Below are positions 1 to 8,785 of a stretch of DNA of 64,000 bases, piece after piece. Each line of letters begins with the position of its first letter. Position 1 is the first letter of the stretch. The stretch is from assembly GCA_900314975.1 (NCBI GenBank), contig OMXI01000018.1, forward strand, positions 1-64,000. Reading direction: 5' to 3'. A program made the translations under genes and the position numbers. The DNA is from an uncultured Eubacteriales bacterium (GTDB lineage: Bacteria; Bacillota; Clostridia; Oscillospirales; Ruminococcaceae). The notes below the pieces were generated by a model that worked only from the letters and a program-made list of their open reading frames with translations, was not told the origin of the DNA and did not search any database.

Positions 1-264
1 ACCTCTGCACTCTTTCAGCTCGGCAACTTTCACCCTGCCCTCGTTGCAAAGCCTGGTCAGCTGATTGAGATTGTTGCCCACAGCTTTGAGCTGTTTGCTA
101 AACTCGTGGAAGCCGTCAAGCACAACTATCTTCTTGCCCAGCGCCGACCGCAGAACGAAATCGGACAGCTTCAGCCCTCGGCTTGCGGCTCGCTCTTTGA
201 TCTTTCTCCGCTCGTCCTCGGTACAGCGGACGGTGATAGTTACATCTCTTGTTCTCAATTTCAT
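1..264 (-). CDS. mobC: MobC-like mobilisation protein (partial, C-terminus outside window)
   Basis: The reading frame begins at an ATG at 264 with AGGAG about 6 nt upstream and runs without a stop off the left edge (88 codons visible). The N-terminus has a basic beta strand followed by the helix pattern typical of ribbon-helix-helix relaxosome proteins (TVRCTEDERRKIKERA, then GLKLSDFVLRSALG). It continues into LKAVGNNLNQLTRLCNEG, which is characteristic of the MobC/MbeC family. Such proteins bind oriT and help the relaxase nick mobilisable plasmids or integrative elements. The relaxase gene would be expected further left, outside the window. The family call is by motif recognition only. Confidence 0.75.
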   Translation of the reverse strand, partial: MKLRTRDVTITVRCTEDERRKIKERAASRGLKLSDFVLRSALGKKIVVLDGFHEFSKQLKAVGNNLNQLTRLCNEGRVKVAELKECRG

Positions 265-274
265 CACTCCTTTC

Positions 275-350
275 TTTTAACGATAGGGGGGCCGGGGTCC
301 GCCCCGAGCCAGTGAAGCGGGCGGTGGCGGACTGCCGCCTGCGATGCTGG
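275..350. other. GC-rich inverted repeats upstream of mobC, candidate oriT
   Basis: Directly upstream of the MobC-like gene lies a GC-rich tract in an otherwise AT-rich region. It contains short inverted repeats, for example GGCGG paired with CCGCC across about 10 nt, and a GGGG/CCCC pair. Mobilisation origins usually sit beside mobC/mobA and carry such hairpins. No nic sequence could be assigned, so the role is inferred from position and structure only. Confidence 0.3.
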
Positions 351-525
351 CATTGACAGAATACCTGCGGTTTTCGGACTGCCGTTTGCACCCCTCAATT
401 TGACCTTTTCTTCTTTCGCTATCATTGGCAGAAGAGAGAAAATATCATCGGCACACTCTCACTCCTGCGGCGTTGGTTTTACATCGTACTCACTCCTTCA
501 TTGATTTAATCGTCGGGCAACTGTG

Positions 526-1535
526 CCTCTATAATAAAGAGACTGGGAACCGGGTTTTGAGAGGGGTAAAAACAAAAGTTGTAATCATTTTTGTAGCCTT
601 GCACAACAAACCGAACTTTGATTTGTCAAGCTGCTGTGAGATTTTGCCCTCTATAATAGAGAGACAGAGAACATGGTTTTGCACACCCAAAAATAATGTT
701 TGCAATTTGTTTTGTAGGCTTGTACAACAAACTGAACTATCATTTAGTGAAAAGCACGATGAGATTTCAACACACGTCTCTAATATAGAGGCAGTGGGCA
801 AAGGGGTTTGAGTAGGGTAAAATTGAAATTTGTAATACATTTTGTAGCCTTGCACAGAAAACCGAACTTTCATTTAGTTAAAAGCACGATGAGATTTCAA
901 TATGTTCCTTTATATATAGGTCTCTAATATAAAGAGACAGGGAGCATTGTTTTGAGACGGGTAAAACTAAAAGCTGTAACAATTCTTGTAGCCTTGCACA
1001 ACAAACCGAACTTTGATTTGTCAAGATGCTATGAATTTTTGCCCTCTAAATATAAAGGCTTTGAGATAGACGTTTTGAGAGGGGTAAATTTGAAAACAGC
1101 AATTGTTTTTGTAGCCTTATACAAAGGCATATCCTTTTTTACGCATTACACGTATTACATCTGCCGCTAAGTCAATAACCAAAGGGCTTTGCATACTTTT
1201 CCTTCGTATTACACACAGCATACACTCGCATTACAAGTATTACACGCCTTACTTTCGCATTACAGCTTTCAGCCCAAAGCTGCGCCGTTTGCAATGACTG
1301 TAAGGCGTGTAAGACGAAATTGAGAGTAGAGGTCGCTCTTTATCGGACTCTTCTGAAGCCCTATGTACTTCACCATTAGACATCATTCGTATGTGCGGAT
1401 TCAATTTTCAAGCTGCTAAAAATATTCCTATATGTATACGGAACGATGTTGGAGTTTTGTTAACCTGGTTTTTGAGATCTGTAATATTTTTTGTGTGCTT
1501 GCACAACAAACCGAACTTTGACTTATTGAAATTTA
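526..1535. repeat. Array of degenerate ~120-130-bp repeat units
   Basis: Units start near 526, 649, 777, 920 and 1043, with a diverged copy at 1441-1535. Each opens with a near-palindrome of the type CTCTATAATAAAGAG, continues through a G-rich GAGGGGTAAA-like stretch, and ends in a conserved core, TTGTAGCCTTGCACAACAAA then CCGAACTTTGATTTGTCAAG. The core can fold as an imperfect hairpin (CTTG-ACAACAAA against TTTG-TTGTCAAG, loop near CCGAAC). Core-to-core distances are about 121, 129, 147 and 123 bp, so the units drift in length. I see no protein-coding gene in 265-2039. Function is unknown; repeated small RNA or regulatory cassettes, or relics of a mobile element, are possible. Confidence 0.7.
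1143..1264 (+). repeat. Six iteron-like copies of GYATTACA
   Basis: The octamer GCATTACA or GTATTACA occurs at 1143, 1152, 1206, 1228, 1237 and 1257, all in the same orientation. Two pairs are spaced exactly 9 bp apart. Clustered short direct repeats of this kind resemble replication-initiator or integrase binding sites of plasmid-like elements. No rep gene is visible in the window, so the function is inference. Confidence 0.45.
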
Positions 1536-1597
1536 CAACAGATAAATAGTAGCGCTCGTGTGCGTCGATCACAAGGATCCTGCGCGGCGCACTGATG

Positions 1598-1623
1598 AAA
1601 AAAGAGCACCCTTTCGAGTGCTC
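1598..1623 (-). terminator. Intrinsic terminator
   Basis: On the minus strand GAGCAC and GTGCTC form a perfect 6-bp stem with an 8-nt loop, followed by six T. It lies downstream of the minus-strand defence operon ending at 2040 and is the nearest strong terminator for it. Confidence 0.7.
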
Positions 1624-1660
1624 CTATATATATTATGGGAAGTAAAACGCCGAGTGTATA

Positions 1661-1714
1661 GTTTTTGACCACATTTAAAAACTCCTCCGACCACATTTTT
1701 GATTGATTTTGCAG
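1661..1714. other. Possible IS21-family end remnant
   Basis: The sequence GACCACATTT occurs twice, 22 bp apart (1667 and 1689), within TTTTTGACCACATTT-type context. This resembles the multiple short repeats at IS21-family ends. No transposase gene is present. The stretch from here to 2039 holds several GAACRAAACGAAC-like words but no supportable gene. Confidence 0.25.
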
Positions 1715-2039
1715 GTCAAAGGGTATTTCATTTTTTCGCCGAACAGAACGAACAAGCACGGTTTTCAGCGCAGCTGCGAACCTTCAAAGTGTTTTTCAAA
1801 ACGAACACAAAACGAGCAACGCCGAACAAAACGAACAGAAAACTCTGCTTTCAAAGATTCTTTGAACGAGATTGTTCGGCGAAATTGGAGATAGGGTATG
1901 CACTTTTTCAGCAAGAATTCAAACAAAACCATTATCGTAGTGCTATAACCCAATATTGTTCGTATACTAGCGTTGAAAATCTAATATGTACAGTTTTATT
2001 AACTAATAATAAGAATCAAAGAAATGGTAATATGGTTAT

Positions 2040-2702
2040 TCAATCACTAAAAAAGTCAATATAAATTTTAGCTATTCTTTCATCCCAATTCGTTGATAAA
2101 TAACATTTAAGTTCATTATGTATAAACTTGTATGTTTTTTTATTATTGCTTATTATTTTTAATGCATCATCTTGCAGTTCCAATAGCATATTAGCATTGA
2201 ATTCCTTAAAATCATAGTTTTCGGTGTCGACTACAAGAGAAAAATCTGTTTTATACTTAATCAGATCAATAAAACGCCCTCTATCTATTATTCTATCATC
2301 AACTAATAAATTGGCACAACACCTAATTAAATTGCCACCGTCATCGCTATCAGCTTTAACTGCTTCAAACAGTGCATCTTCAATGCCCTTTTCTGGTTGA
2401 ATAACATCATGCATTAATGAATTATAATACAACTCAAGATTCTTTGTTTTTTCTAATGATGTTTTTATTCTTATTTGTATTTGCTTTTGAAAAGCCTTAT
2501 TTGATATTAAATGCAATTGTATTAGTACATCTTCTGGGAGAACAACCAAATAGCTTTTTTTATCTTTTTCAGATAGTTTTAATTTAAGCCTAGGTTTAAC
2601 CTTATTTAGAATTGCAGAGATATTCTTCAATATTTGCTTTAACTCGCTGTTATTGTTTTGATCTCGATTACGAATTATCCTATTACAAATCGTCATAATC
2701 AT
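2040..2702 (-). CDS. Uncharacterised protein, last gene of defence operon
   Basis: This is a lysine-rich, soluble protein of about 220 residues that I do not recognise. It starts 12 nt after the SIR2-like gene stops, so the two are almost certainly co-transcribed and probably translationally coupled. I chose the ATG at 2702, preceded by TTGGAAAAA; a TTG at 2711 and an ATG at 2696 are alternatives. The sequence is predicted to be mainly helical with charged surfaces and no membrane segment or clear catalytic motif. The middle has an acidic patch (KADSDDGGN). Its constant neighbour role beside a SIR2 protein suggests a sensor or partner subunit, but this is inference. Confidence 0.7.
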   Translation of the reverse strand: MIMTICNRIIRNRDQNNNSELKQILKNISAILNKVKPRLKLKLSEKDKKSYLVVLPEDVLIQLHLISNKAFQKQIQIRIKTSLEKTKNLELYYNSLMHDVIQPEKGIEDALFEAVKADSDDGGNLIRCCANLLVDDRIIDRGRFIDLIKYKTDFSLVVDTENYDFKEFNANMLLELQDDALKIISNNKKTYKFIHNELKCYLSTNWDERIAKIYIDFFSD

Positions 2703-2714
2703 TTTTTCCAATTC

Positions 2715-4910
2715 TTAAGGTTGGAAAGTCCTATTCCTATCATTATATTGTTTACAAATGAAAGAGTTTAATTCTTTTAATACTTTAGGCTCAACATTTT
2801 GATCCAATACTACGCTAATCAGCTCATATAACGAATCAAGTCGTTCTTCAGACAACTCCACCATTTTCAAAATATGAAACAGCTTTGCTAATACTAAAAT
2901 ATCCTGTTGAGGGATAAGTTTGTTCAAAATTGAATTGTGTAAATTAGCAACAACAGCAATTACATATGTATAACATTCCTCTTCTATTGCAATTCTCTCT
3001 ATCCCATATTTAGTGGTAATATCCTTTATTTCATCATATGTCAAGAACCTAAATATAACCATCAAGTCAAATCTTGTTAGTTTTTCTAATACTATGTTAC
3101 TAGAAGTCCCAAACAAACCATCATTTTTATTCTCTTTAGTAGACAATGATAGAAAGATAGAATCTATAAACAAGGTATATACACATCTTGTTTCACTATA
3201 AATATCTAAAAACAAATAATTATATTGCATATACTTATAAAGATCAGATATAATATACTCTATCTTGTCATATGCCTTAGTTCCTGCAAAAAAGTAATAA
3301 CTTGTTTTTGCCTCCTTATCAACCTTTTTACAGTTATCAATTATTCGATAAAGCATTTTATATATATATTTAAAATCAATCAGCTCAGAAACAGGTTTAT
3401 TATTTTGGGTTATGGCAAAACTATTAGCATATAGCCCATACGATTCAATCGAGCTCATCTCTTGCTTGATTCTCTTCCTTTGTAAATCTGTAATTTGAAC
3501 AAATGGATTATTGGTTAGTGTATTTCCAACTACTATCCTATTGTTCTCTGTCATCAAATACAATTCTAATTGTCTTGTTGATAGAAAAATCCTAGCAGCT
3601 TTACGCAATATGTCATAGCAGGAAATATAATCTTTCAAGAAATAGTAGCAATAAGCTTTCTGTAAATGATTTTCTTCTGTATTATTAAGATATGGAATCG
3701 TTTTAATTTTAACATCCCGATAGTTGAATTCTTCAAACGGTGTAAAATCATCTTGTTTTTCATGTGCTGAAATATGGAAACTAATAAAAGTATCCTCAGC
3801 TTTAGTCTTATATGCTCTAATTAATATAACTGTATTGATAGAACTCTTTCTAAAGACATTTTGTATATAAGGATATGAATGCTGAATACTCTTGTTTTTT
3901 TCAGCATTCGATTCATCAAAATATAGTGATGCTTCAGAATACTCATCTTCATTATTACAAATAAATGTCAAGGTATCATTCTCCAGGCCGCATCTACATG
4001 TAAAATACTGTTTAAAAACCGTCTGAATATATTCGCCAGATATATAGTTAAATGCATCATACCCTTTAAAAACATTATTAATTCTTGAAAGTATATGAAA
4101 TCTCGGAACTATTATTTCATTAAGAATGCATACTGTGTCTTGAGTATAATCCTCTTGACTATAGTTTTTTCCAAGAATGGACTGAGCAAAAAGCACATTA
4201 ATCCCCATATTCTTGTAATATTCAAATAGCTGTGAATCATATTCATCACTAACATTTATCATATACGCTCTTTGTTGGTCTTCTTTTAAGATACTTCTAA
4301 CCCATGAGAATATTTGCTTGGTGTTAGGATCGTTAAACGAATATCCAATAAATAGGATTGTATATCTTGCAAACAGTGCTTTTATATAGTTTTCAATCAA
4401 TGTAAAGTTTCTTGAATAATTAAGATAATCTTCCTCTTTAAGTACATAATTATCATATTTAAAGCCACCGTGCATTTTAATCAATAGATGATCTGTGTGT
4501 GAATAAGGTAAATCACTATCTTTTTCGATAACATCTAAAAAGATGCCGTTATCGTTAAACACTTGCTCTATCAGATCATCATAATTAGTAGTTATAATAT
4601 ATCGAGGGTTGATTTTCACAAGTGCCTCATGTATATCATTAGGCTTGGCATCAGGCTTGTAAAACAAACTTTTTATGAGCTCATTATAATCTTTCTTTCC
4701 TCTTGAATTGTAGTATAACTGCGGAATAATTGTATTGTCATTGCCTGCACTTTCTTTAATTCCAAGCTTGTCTTGGATATCTTTAACCAAGTCATTCCAA
4801 GAAAGATAACCAGATCCAACAGATGCACCTGCACCAACGAACAAAACCAGTTCGTTTTGCAACATACTATTATTCAGGAAACGAAAATCTTCATTATAAT
4901 TTATACTCAT
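2715..4910 (-). CDS. SIR2-like domain protein, probable NAD-consuming defence effector
   Basis: The 731-residue protein has an N-terminal SIR2-like fold: LVLFVGAGAS at residues 21-30 (nucleotide-binding loop), ITTNYDD at 106-112, the histidine of KMHGG at 147, and LFIGYSFNDPN at 186-196. These are hallmarks of SIR2_2 proteins found in anti-phage systems such as Thoeris ThsA and DSR, which deplete NAD+. The remaining ~500 residues have no domain I recognise and are largely helical, possibly a sensor or oligomerisation module. The start has GGAG about 8 nt upstream. It sits 54 bp after the HEPN-like gene in a restriction-modification operon, supporting a defence role. Base composition is markedly AT-rich compared with the core genes, consistent with recent transfer. 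Confidence 0.85.
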   Translation of the reverse strand: MSINYNEDFRFLNNSMLQNELVLFVGAGASVGSGYLSWNDLVKDIQDKLGIKESAGNDNTIIPQLYYNSRGKKDYNELIKSLFYKPDAKPNDIHEALVKINPRYIITTNYDDLIEQVFNDNGIFLDVIEKDSDLPYSHTDHLLIKMHGGFKYDNYVLKEEDYLNYSRNFTLIENYIKALFARYTILFIGYSFNDPNTKQIFSWVRSILKEDQQRAYMINVSDEYDSQLFEYYKNMGINVLFAQSILGKNYSQEDYTQDTVCILNEIIVPRFHILSRINNVFKGYDAFNYISGEYIQTVFKQYFTCRCGLENDTLTFICNNEDEYSEASLYFDESNAEKNKSIQHSYPYIQNVFRKSSINTVILIRAYKTKAEDTFISFHISAHEKQDDFTPFEEFNYRDVKIKTIPYLNNTEENHLQKAYCYYFLKDYISCYDILRKAARIFLSTRQLELYLMTENNRIVVGNTLTNNPFVQITDLQRKRIKQEMSSIESYGLYANSFAITQNNKPVSELIDFKYIYKMLYRIIDNCKKVDKEAKTSYYFFAGTKAYDKIEYIISDLYKYMQYNYLFLDIYSETRCVYTLFIDSIFLSLSTKENKNDGLFGTSSNIVLEKLTRFDLMVIFRFLTYDEIKDITTKYGIERIAIEEECYTYVIAVVANLHNSILNKLIPQQDILVLAKLFHILKMVELSEERLDSLYELISVVLDQNVEPKVLKELNSFICKQYNDRNRTFQP

Positions 4911-4964
4911 ATTGTGCTCTCCTTTCTCTTAAAGTACAGATACTATGATACTTAACCAGATAAA

Positions 4965-5525
4965 CTATTCGAAATCCGGCAGTTTTTTATTTGGTTTACA
5001 AATTAAGAATGGCGGTGTGTATTCACTACTAATATATTCACCCTCATAAGGTGGTTCTTGAATATTTATATAATAGAGATAGAAAATCAACACATACAAT
5101 GCTGACAGAGCAAAAGCGGCATTTTCATAGGTTGCCTCATTATAATTTGAGCCTCTATCATGCTTAATATTTTGGTGAGCAGTCCACCATGGTAACCCTC
5201 CATCATTCCATCCCAAGAACGGTTTTATACTCCTATGCCATCGTCTAATTGTAACCTCAGCATCAACAATTTTAGGATATTTACCAAGAATTATTGTTTT
5301 ATAATCTGAAATCGATCCACGCTTTTTTGTATTGTCAACCGCTTCGCAAATAGCTTTAAATGCGGTTTCACATTCGGTACAGGCAAGTATTATTATTTTT
5401 CTAAACTCAAAAGAGTATACCTTTTCCTGACCATCGGGTTCTATATACCTCGAGCTATCGGAAAGATCCTTTTCAAGATCCAAATAATAATACCACATAT
5501 TATGTAACTCTTTTTCAGTCATCAT
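4965..5525 (-). CDS. HEPN-like protein in defence operon
   Basis: A 186-residue protein translated from the ATG at 5525, which overlaps the preceding stop as ATGA; GGAG lies 7 nt upstream. A longer frame from 5573 exists but lacks the coupling logic. The helical body and the motif WWTAHQNIKHDR (near residues 124-135) resemble a group of HEPN-like proteins with an N-x-x-K-H-x-R signature often found in abortive-infection and toxin contexts. A C-terminal hydrophobic helix (ALSALYVLIFYLYY) follows. RNase activity is not demonstrated by the sequence; the canonical R-x4-6-H site is not clearly identifiable. It lies between the MmeI-like enzyme and the SIR2-like protein. Confidence 0.65.
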   Translation of the reverse strand: MMTEKELHNMWYYYLDLEKDLSDSSRYIEPDGQEKVYSFEFRKIIILACTECETAFKAICEAVDNTKKRGSISDYKTIILGKYPKIVDAEVTIRRWHRSIKPFLGWNDGGLPWWTAHQNIKHDRGSNYNEATYENAAFALSALYVLIFYLYYINIQEPPYEGEYISSEYTPPFLICKPNKKLPDFE

Positions 5526-8305
5526 TTCTTCTCCGTCAGTTTCTGGTACATCTTCATCAGCTCGGCGACGCACTCGCTCTCGGTCATGGTCTTATAGTCA
5601 AAGCCATACGCCTGCATGACCGCCTTGTCGTTGGCTTGGTGAGCCTTGCGCAGCTCGGGCGGCATTGTCGTTTCGTCGTAGAGGTCGGCGAGGGAACAAT
5701 CGGGATAGAGCGCCCTTGCGTCGAGGATAGCCTGTGCAGTTTTCTCTATCTTTGCTTTTTGTTCGGCGGTGGGCGAACACCACGGGAAATTGTTGTAGAC
5801 GATGTCCTTTGAATAGCGGTAATCGCTTTTCAGTCTGCCTGCAACAGTTCTCATCCATGCATTATGAACATTTGAACACAATACTCCAAATTCATACAGC
5901 GTGCCGTTTGGAATTAAGAATACAAGGTCACTTGCTATCGTATTCTTATCCATAAATCCTAAAGGAATATATTTTCTCTTTCCTGATGAAGTTTTAGGAA
6001 CAATAATATAATCCGTATCTGGTTGTGCTATTTGGCAAAATAGCGTAGGTGTCTCTGCAAACTTTCTTGTTCCAGCTGCTTTACTTGATGCTCTAAACTC
6101 TCGTATTGCATCTATTCGTTTTAGCACTGTCGGACAACTCTTTATTTCGGCAGGACTTGCTCCAACCAACCAAAGACAATAACGCTTTTTATTATTCAAA
6201 AATTCGATTGCACCTACATACGGTCTTATCCACTTTTCCGCAAGAGGTTCTTTTTTGATTAATTCAAGTCTTTGGTCTTCGGAAAGCACAAAGCCACCGC
6301 CGTCTCTTGGCATACTTCCAAATCTTATAGGTGAAACACGACATAACGGAACAGACCTTGATTCGATAAAAATGCTTGGAGAATCCGTAAGATATGGACT
6401 AATGTTTTTACATATCTTTAACTCATTATCTGAATCGAAAAGTTTCTTTTGAGTCTTTCCCGCTTTCCTTGAAAATCCGACAATTACGCAATGTACCCTT
6501 GCTTGGTCATTGGATTCATTATTCCACACGAATGTATCATATGCAAAATCAATATCAATGTTGTAATTATCGAATAAGTATTTCCAAAACGTAATTACCT
6601 GTTGACCCTGGCAAATTGAATTAGTTGAAACGAAAGCGACTTTAACATCTTTGCCTTTAATAATATCAGCTGCTTTCTTATACCATGCACAGACATAGTC
6701 CATTTCCCCTGCACCTTTAACTTCGTCAAAAATGTGCATTATTTCGCTCTTCTGAACTTTATCCATATACATTCCGCCCACAAACGGCGGATTACCCATA
6801 ATATAATTCAGCTTGTCCTTGGGCACAACGCTTTCCCAGTCAATACGCAGGGCGTTGCCCTCGGTGATGTTTGCATAGCTTTTCAGCGGCAGAAAATCAA
6901 GGCTCTTATTGATTATCTTTTCCGTCTCGTGAAGCATCTGGCTCTCGGCTATCCACAGCGCAGTCTTTGCAACAGTCACCGCAAAGTCGTTTATCTCGAT
7001 GCCGTAAAACTGCCCGATACCGACCTTGACCGTAGATGCGGAGCTTGTATCCGCAAACATTATGCTGTCGCCGAGAATTGCGGCAATAGCTCTGTTTTCA
7101 AGTCGGCGCAGACTCAGATATGTCTCTGTCAGGAAATTTCCCGAACCGCAGGCAGGGTCAAGGAATGTCAGACCTGCGAGCTTGTCCCTGAATTCTTCGA
7201 GTTTCTTTGTGCGAACATTTATCTGCTTGCCGCCAAGGATAGTTTCAAGCTCGGTGGTCAGGTCGTTCAGGAACAGCGGGTCAATGACCTTATGGATATT
7301 CTCGATAGATGTGTAGTGCATACCGCCAGAGCGCCTTGTTTCAGGATTAAGGGTAGACTCAAACACAGCTCCGAAAATGGTCGGGCTGATGTCCGCCCAG
7401 TCAAAGCCTGCACTTGCCTTATTGATAAGAAGGTCAACTATCTCCTCGTTGAAACGAGGTATCTCTATGTTCTTTTCAGCAAACAGACCGCCGTTTACAT
7501 ACGGGAACGCTGCGAGGTCGTCGTCCATATACGGGTCACGGTCTTCGGGCTTGGTATCAAGCACCTCAAACAGCTCTATCAGCTTTTTGCGGACTTCGCT
7601 TGCAGGGAATTTTGCAAGGTACTGCCCGAACATCTCGTGCGTGCCAAAGATGCCTGCGTCCTCTGCGTACAGACAGAACACCAGACGCACGCAAAGAACA
7701 TTCAGAGATTTGAGCGTTTCGGGCGCATCGGGGTTTTTGTACTGCTTCTTGATAGCATCGTACAGCTTGCCGACAAGCTCGCCGGCTTTCAAGGATATTT
7801 CCATTTCACGCTGGAGCATCTGCTTGTTCTTGTCTATAATAAAGCCAAAGCGGTGGCACTCTTTTTCGAGTTCGCACAGCTTGATTTCCTCATAGTTGCT
7901 TTCAAAACCCTGTTTGTCAAGGTCGTGTATGCGGAACGTCTCAAAATTTGAAACGATGATGTAACGTGCTTTCTCCGACAGCGGCAGTTTCTGCGAATAC
8001 TGCTCAGCCTGCTCGAACGGCGTGAGCTCCTCACCGTGACGAGGCTCTTTCTTGTCGAGGTCAATGCCGAGACTTTTCTGCTCGATAAGCACTCTCGTTT
8101 CGGGTATATACGCATCTATGTAAGTGGTGTGTCCTTTGTACTGCACAGGTTTTTCAAACTTGATGTGCTCGTCTGCGTTTGCCACGCCAAGCACCTTCTG
8201 CAGGAAACCGATCCAAAAGACATGAGTATCCTGTTTTTCGTCGCCTTTGCCAGCCCACATCTTAGCAAACTCTTTCGCCGCAGCCTTTTGCTCCTTGTCG
8301 GTCAT
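5522..8305 (-). CDS. MmeI-like (type IIL) restriction-modification enzyme
   Basis: A single 927-residue polypeptide with the MmeI order of domains. An N-terminal PD-(D/E)xK nuclease shows IDAYIPETRVLIEQK (D64, E75, K77), followed by a helical linker. The gamma-class adenine methyltransferase has FLDPACGSGNF at about 382-391 and the catalytic NPPF at about 505-508. A target-recognition region follows, then a C-terminal domain beginning near DIVYNNFPW. Such enzymes methylate one DNA strand and cut a fixed distance away using the same recognition domain. The ATG at 8305 is preferred because GGAGG lies 9 nt upstream; an upstream TTG at 8314 overlaps that site. Length matches MmeI (919 residues). 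It leads the four-gene operon. Confidence 0.9.
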   Translation of the reverse strand: MTDKEQKAAAKEFAKMWAGKGDEKQDTHVFWIGFLQKVLGVANADEHIKFEKPVQYKGHTTYIDAYIPETRVLIEQKSLGIDLDKKEPRHGEELTPFEQAEQYSQKLPLSEKARYIIVSNFETFRIHDLDKQGFESNYEEIKLCELEKECHRFGFIIDKNKQMLQREMEISLKAGELVGKLYDAIKKQYKNPDAPETLKSLNVLCVRLVFCLYAEDAGIFGTHEMFGQYLAKFPASEVRKKLIELFEVLDTKPEDRDPYMDDDLAAFPYVNGGLFAEKNIEIPRFNEEIVDLLINKASAGFDWADISPTIFGAVFESTLNPETRRSGGMHYTSIENIHKVIDPLFLNDLTTELETILGGKQINVRTKKLEEFRDKLAGLTFLDPACGSGNFLTETYLSLRRLENRAIAAILGDSIMFADTSSASTVKVGIGQFYGIEINDFAVTVAKTALWIAESQMLHETEKIINKSLDFLPLKSYANITEGNALRIDWESVVPKDKLNYIMGNPPFVGGMYMDKVQKSEIMHIFDEVKGAGEMDYVCAWYKKAADIIKGKDVKVAFVSTNSICQGQQVITFWKYLFDNYNIDIDFAYDTFVWNNESNDQARVHCVIVGFSRKAGKTQKKLFDSDNELKICKNISPYLTDSPSIFIESRSVPLCRVSPIRFGSMPRDGGGFVLSEDQRLELIKKEPLAEKWIRPYVGAIEFLNNKKRYCLWLVGASPAEIKSCPTVLKRIDAIREFRASSKAAGTRKFAETPTLFCQIAQPDTDYIIVPKTSSGKRKYIPLGFMDKNTIASDLVFLIPNGTLYEFGVLCSNVHNAWMRTVAGRLKSDYRYSKDIVYNNFPWCSPTAEQKAKIEKTAQAILDARALYPDCSLADLYDETTMPPELRKAHQANDKAVMQAYGFDYKTMTESECVAELMKMYQKLTEKK

Positions 8306-8343
8306 AACGCTCAACCTCCGTTCAAGCTATTTTGTTGACATTA

Positions 8344-8372
8344 TTTTACCACAAACTTCAAGGGATTTCAAG
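8344..8372 (-). promoter_or_regulatory. Promoter of defence operon
   Basis: TTGAAA (-35, 8367-8372), 17-bp spacer, TAAAAT (-10, 8344-8349) on the minus strand, about 40 bp upstream of the MmeI-like start. Confidence 0.6.
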
Positions 8373-8443
8373 GTGTTGATGTGCAAAATTAACTATAGTG
8401 ATAAAGTTATTAAATATGATAGTTATCAATCAATTCAGCTGAC

Positions 8444-8472
8444 TTGATTTTTCTTTATCTGTATGGTATAAT
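8444..8472 (+). promoter_or_regulatory. Promoter of toxin-antitoxin operon
   Basis: TTGATT (8444-8449), 17-bp spacer, perfect TATAAT (8467-8472) with an extended TGG just upstream. It is about 50 bp before the antitoxin start. It diverges from the defence-operon promoter within about 70 bp. Confidence 0.75.
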
Positions 8473-8524
8473 ATCAATAACGAAGAACAACCTATGTTTT
8501 GATACTATGAAAGGCGGGACTACA

Positions 8525-8785
8525 ATGGCTGCTATAGTAAACAATAATCAGTCTATAGAAAGCACAATTGAAATGCTTTCTTTGTTGAACGAAACAGAGT
8601 TGGCAGCTGTAAACGCTGTCATAAAGGCATTTGTCAGCAAACCCAAAGATGAAAACCCATATCAGAAATTGACCGAAGAACAATTATTTGAGCGGATAGA
8701 CAAGGCTTTGGCTAATGCTGAAAAAGGTATGTATAAAGATTCAGAGCAATTTGAAAAAGAACTGCTTGCGGAGTTTGGCGCATGA
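8525..8785 (+). CDS. Type II antitoxin
   Basis: An 86-residue acidic protein that starts at ATG 8525 with AAAGGCGG about 7 nt upstream; longer upstream frames lack a ribosome site. The N-terminus (MAAIVNNNQSIESTIEMLSLLNETEL) is compatible with a small dimerisation/DNA-binding module, and the C-terminus is amphipathic and charged (LTEEQLFERIDKALANAEKG), as in antitoxins that wrap their toxin. The stop overlaps the toxin start (ATGA at 8782-8785), typical of coupled toxin-antitoxin pairs. Autoregulation at the adjacent promoter is expected for the family but not visible directly. Confidence 0.75.
   Translation: MAAIVNNNQSIESTIEMLSLLNETELAAVNAVIKAFVSKPKDENPYQKLTEEQLFERIDKALANAEKGMYKDSEQFEKELLAEFGA

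Noticed and set aside
526-1130. CRISPR-like array
   Set aside because: Units are ~120-150 bp, degenerate and of variable length, with similarity across the whole unit; there is no short exact repeat with unique spacers and no cas gene.
6734-7951. Long plus-strand reading frame (405 codons)
   Set aside because: It lies opposite the MmeI-like gene, has no ribosome site and no recognisable motif; it is a shadow of the minus-strand gene.
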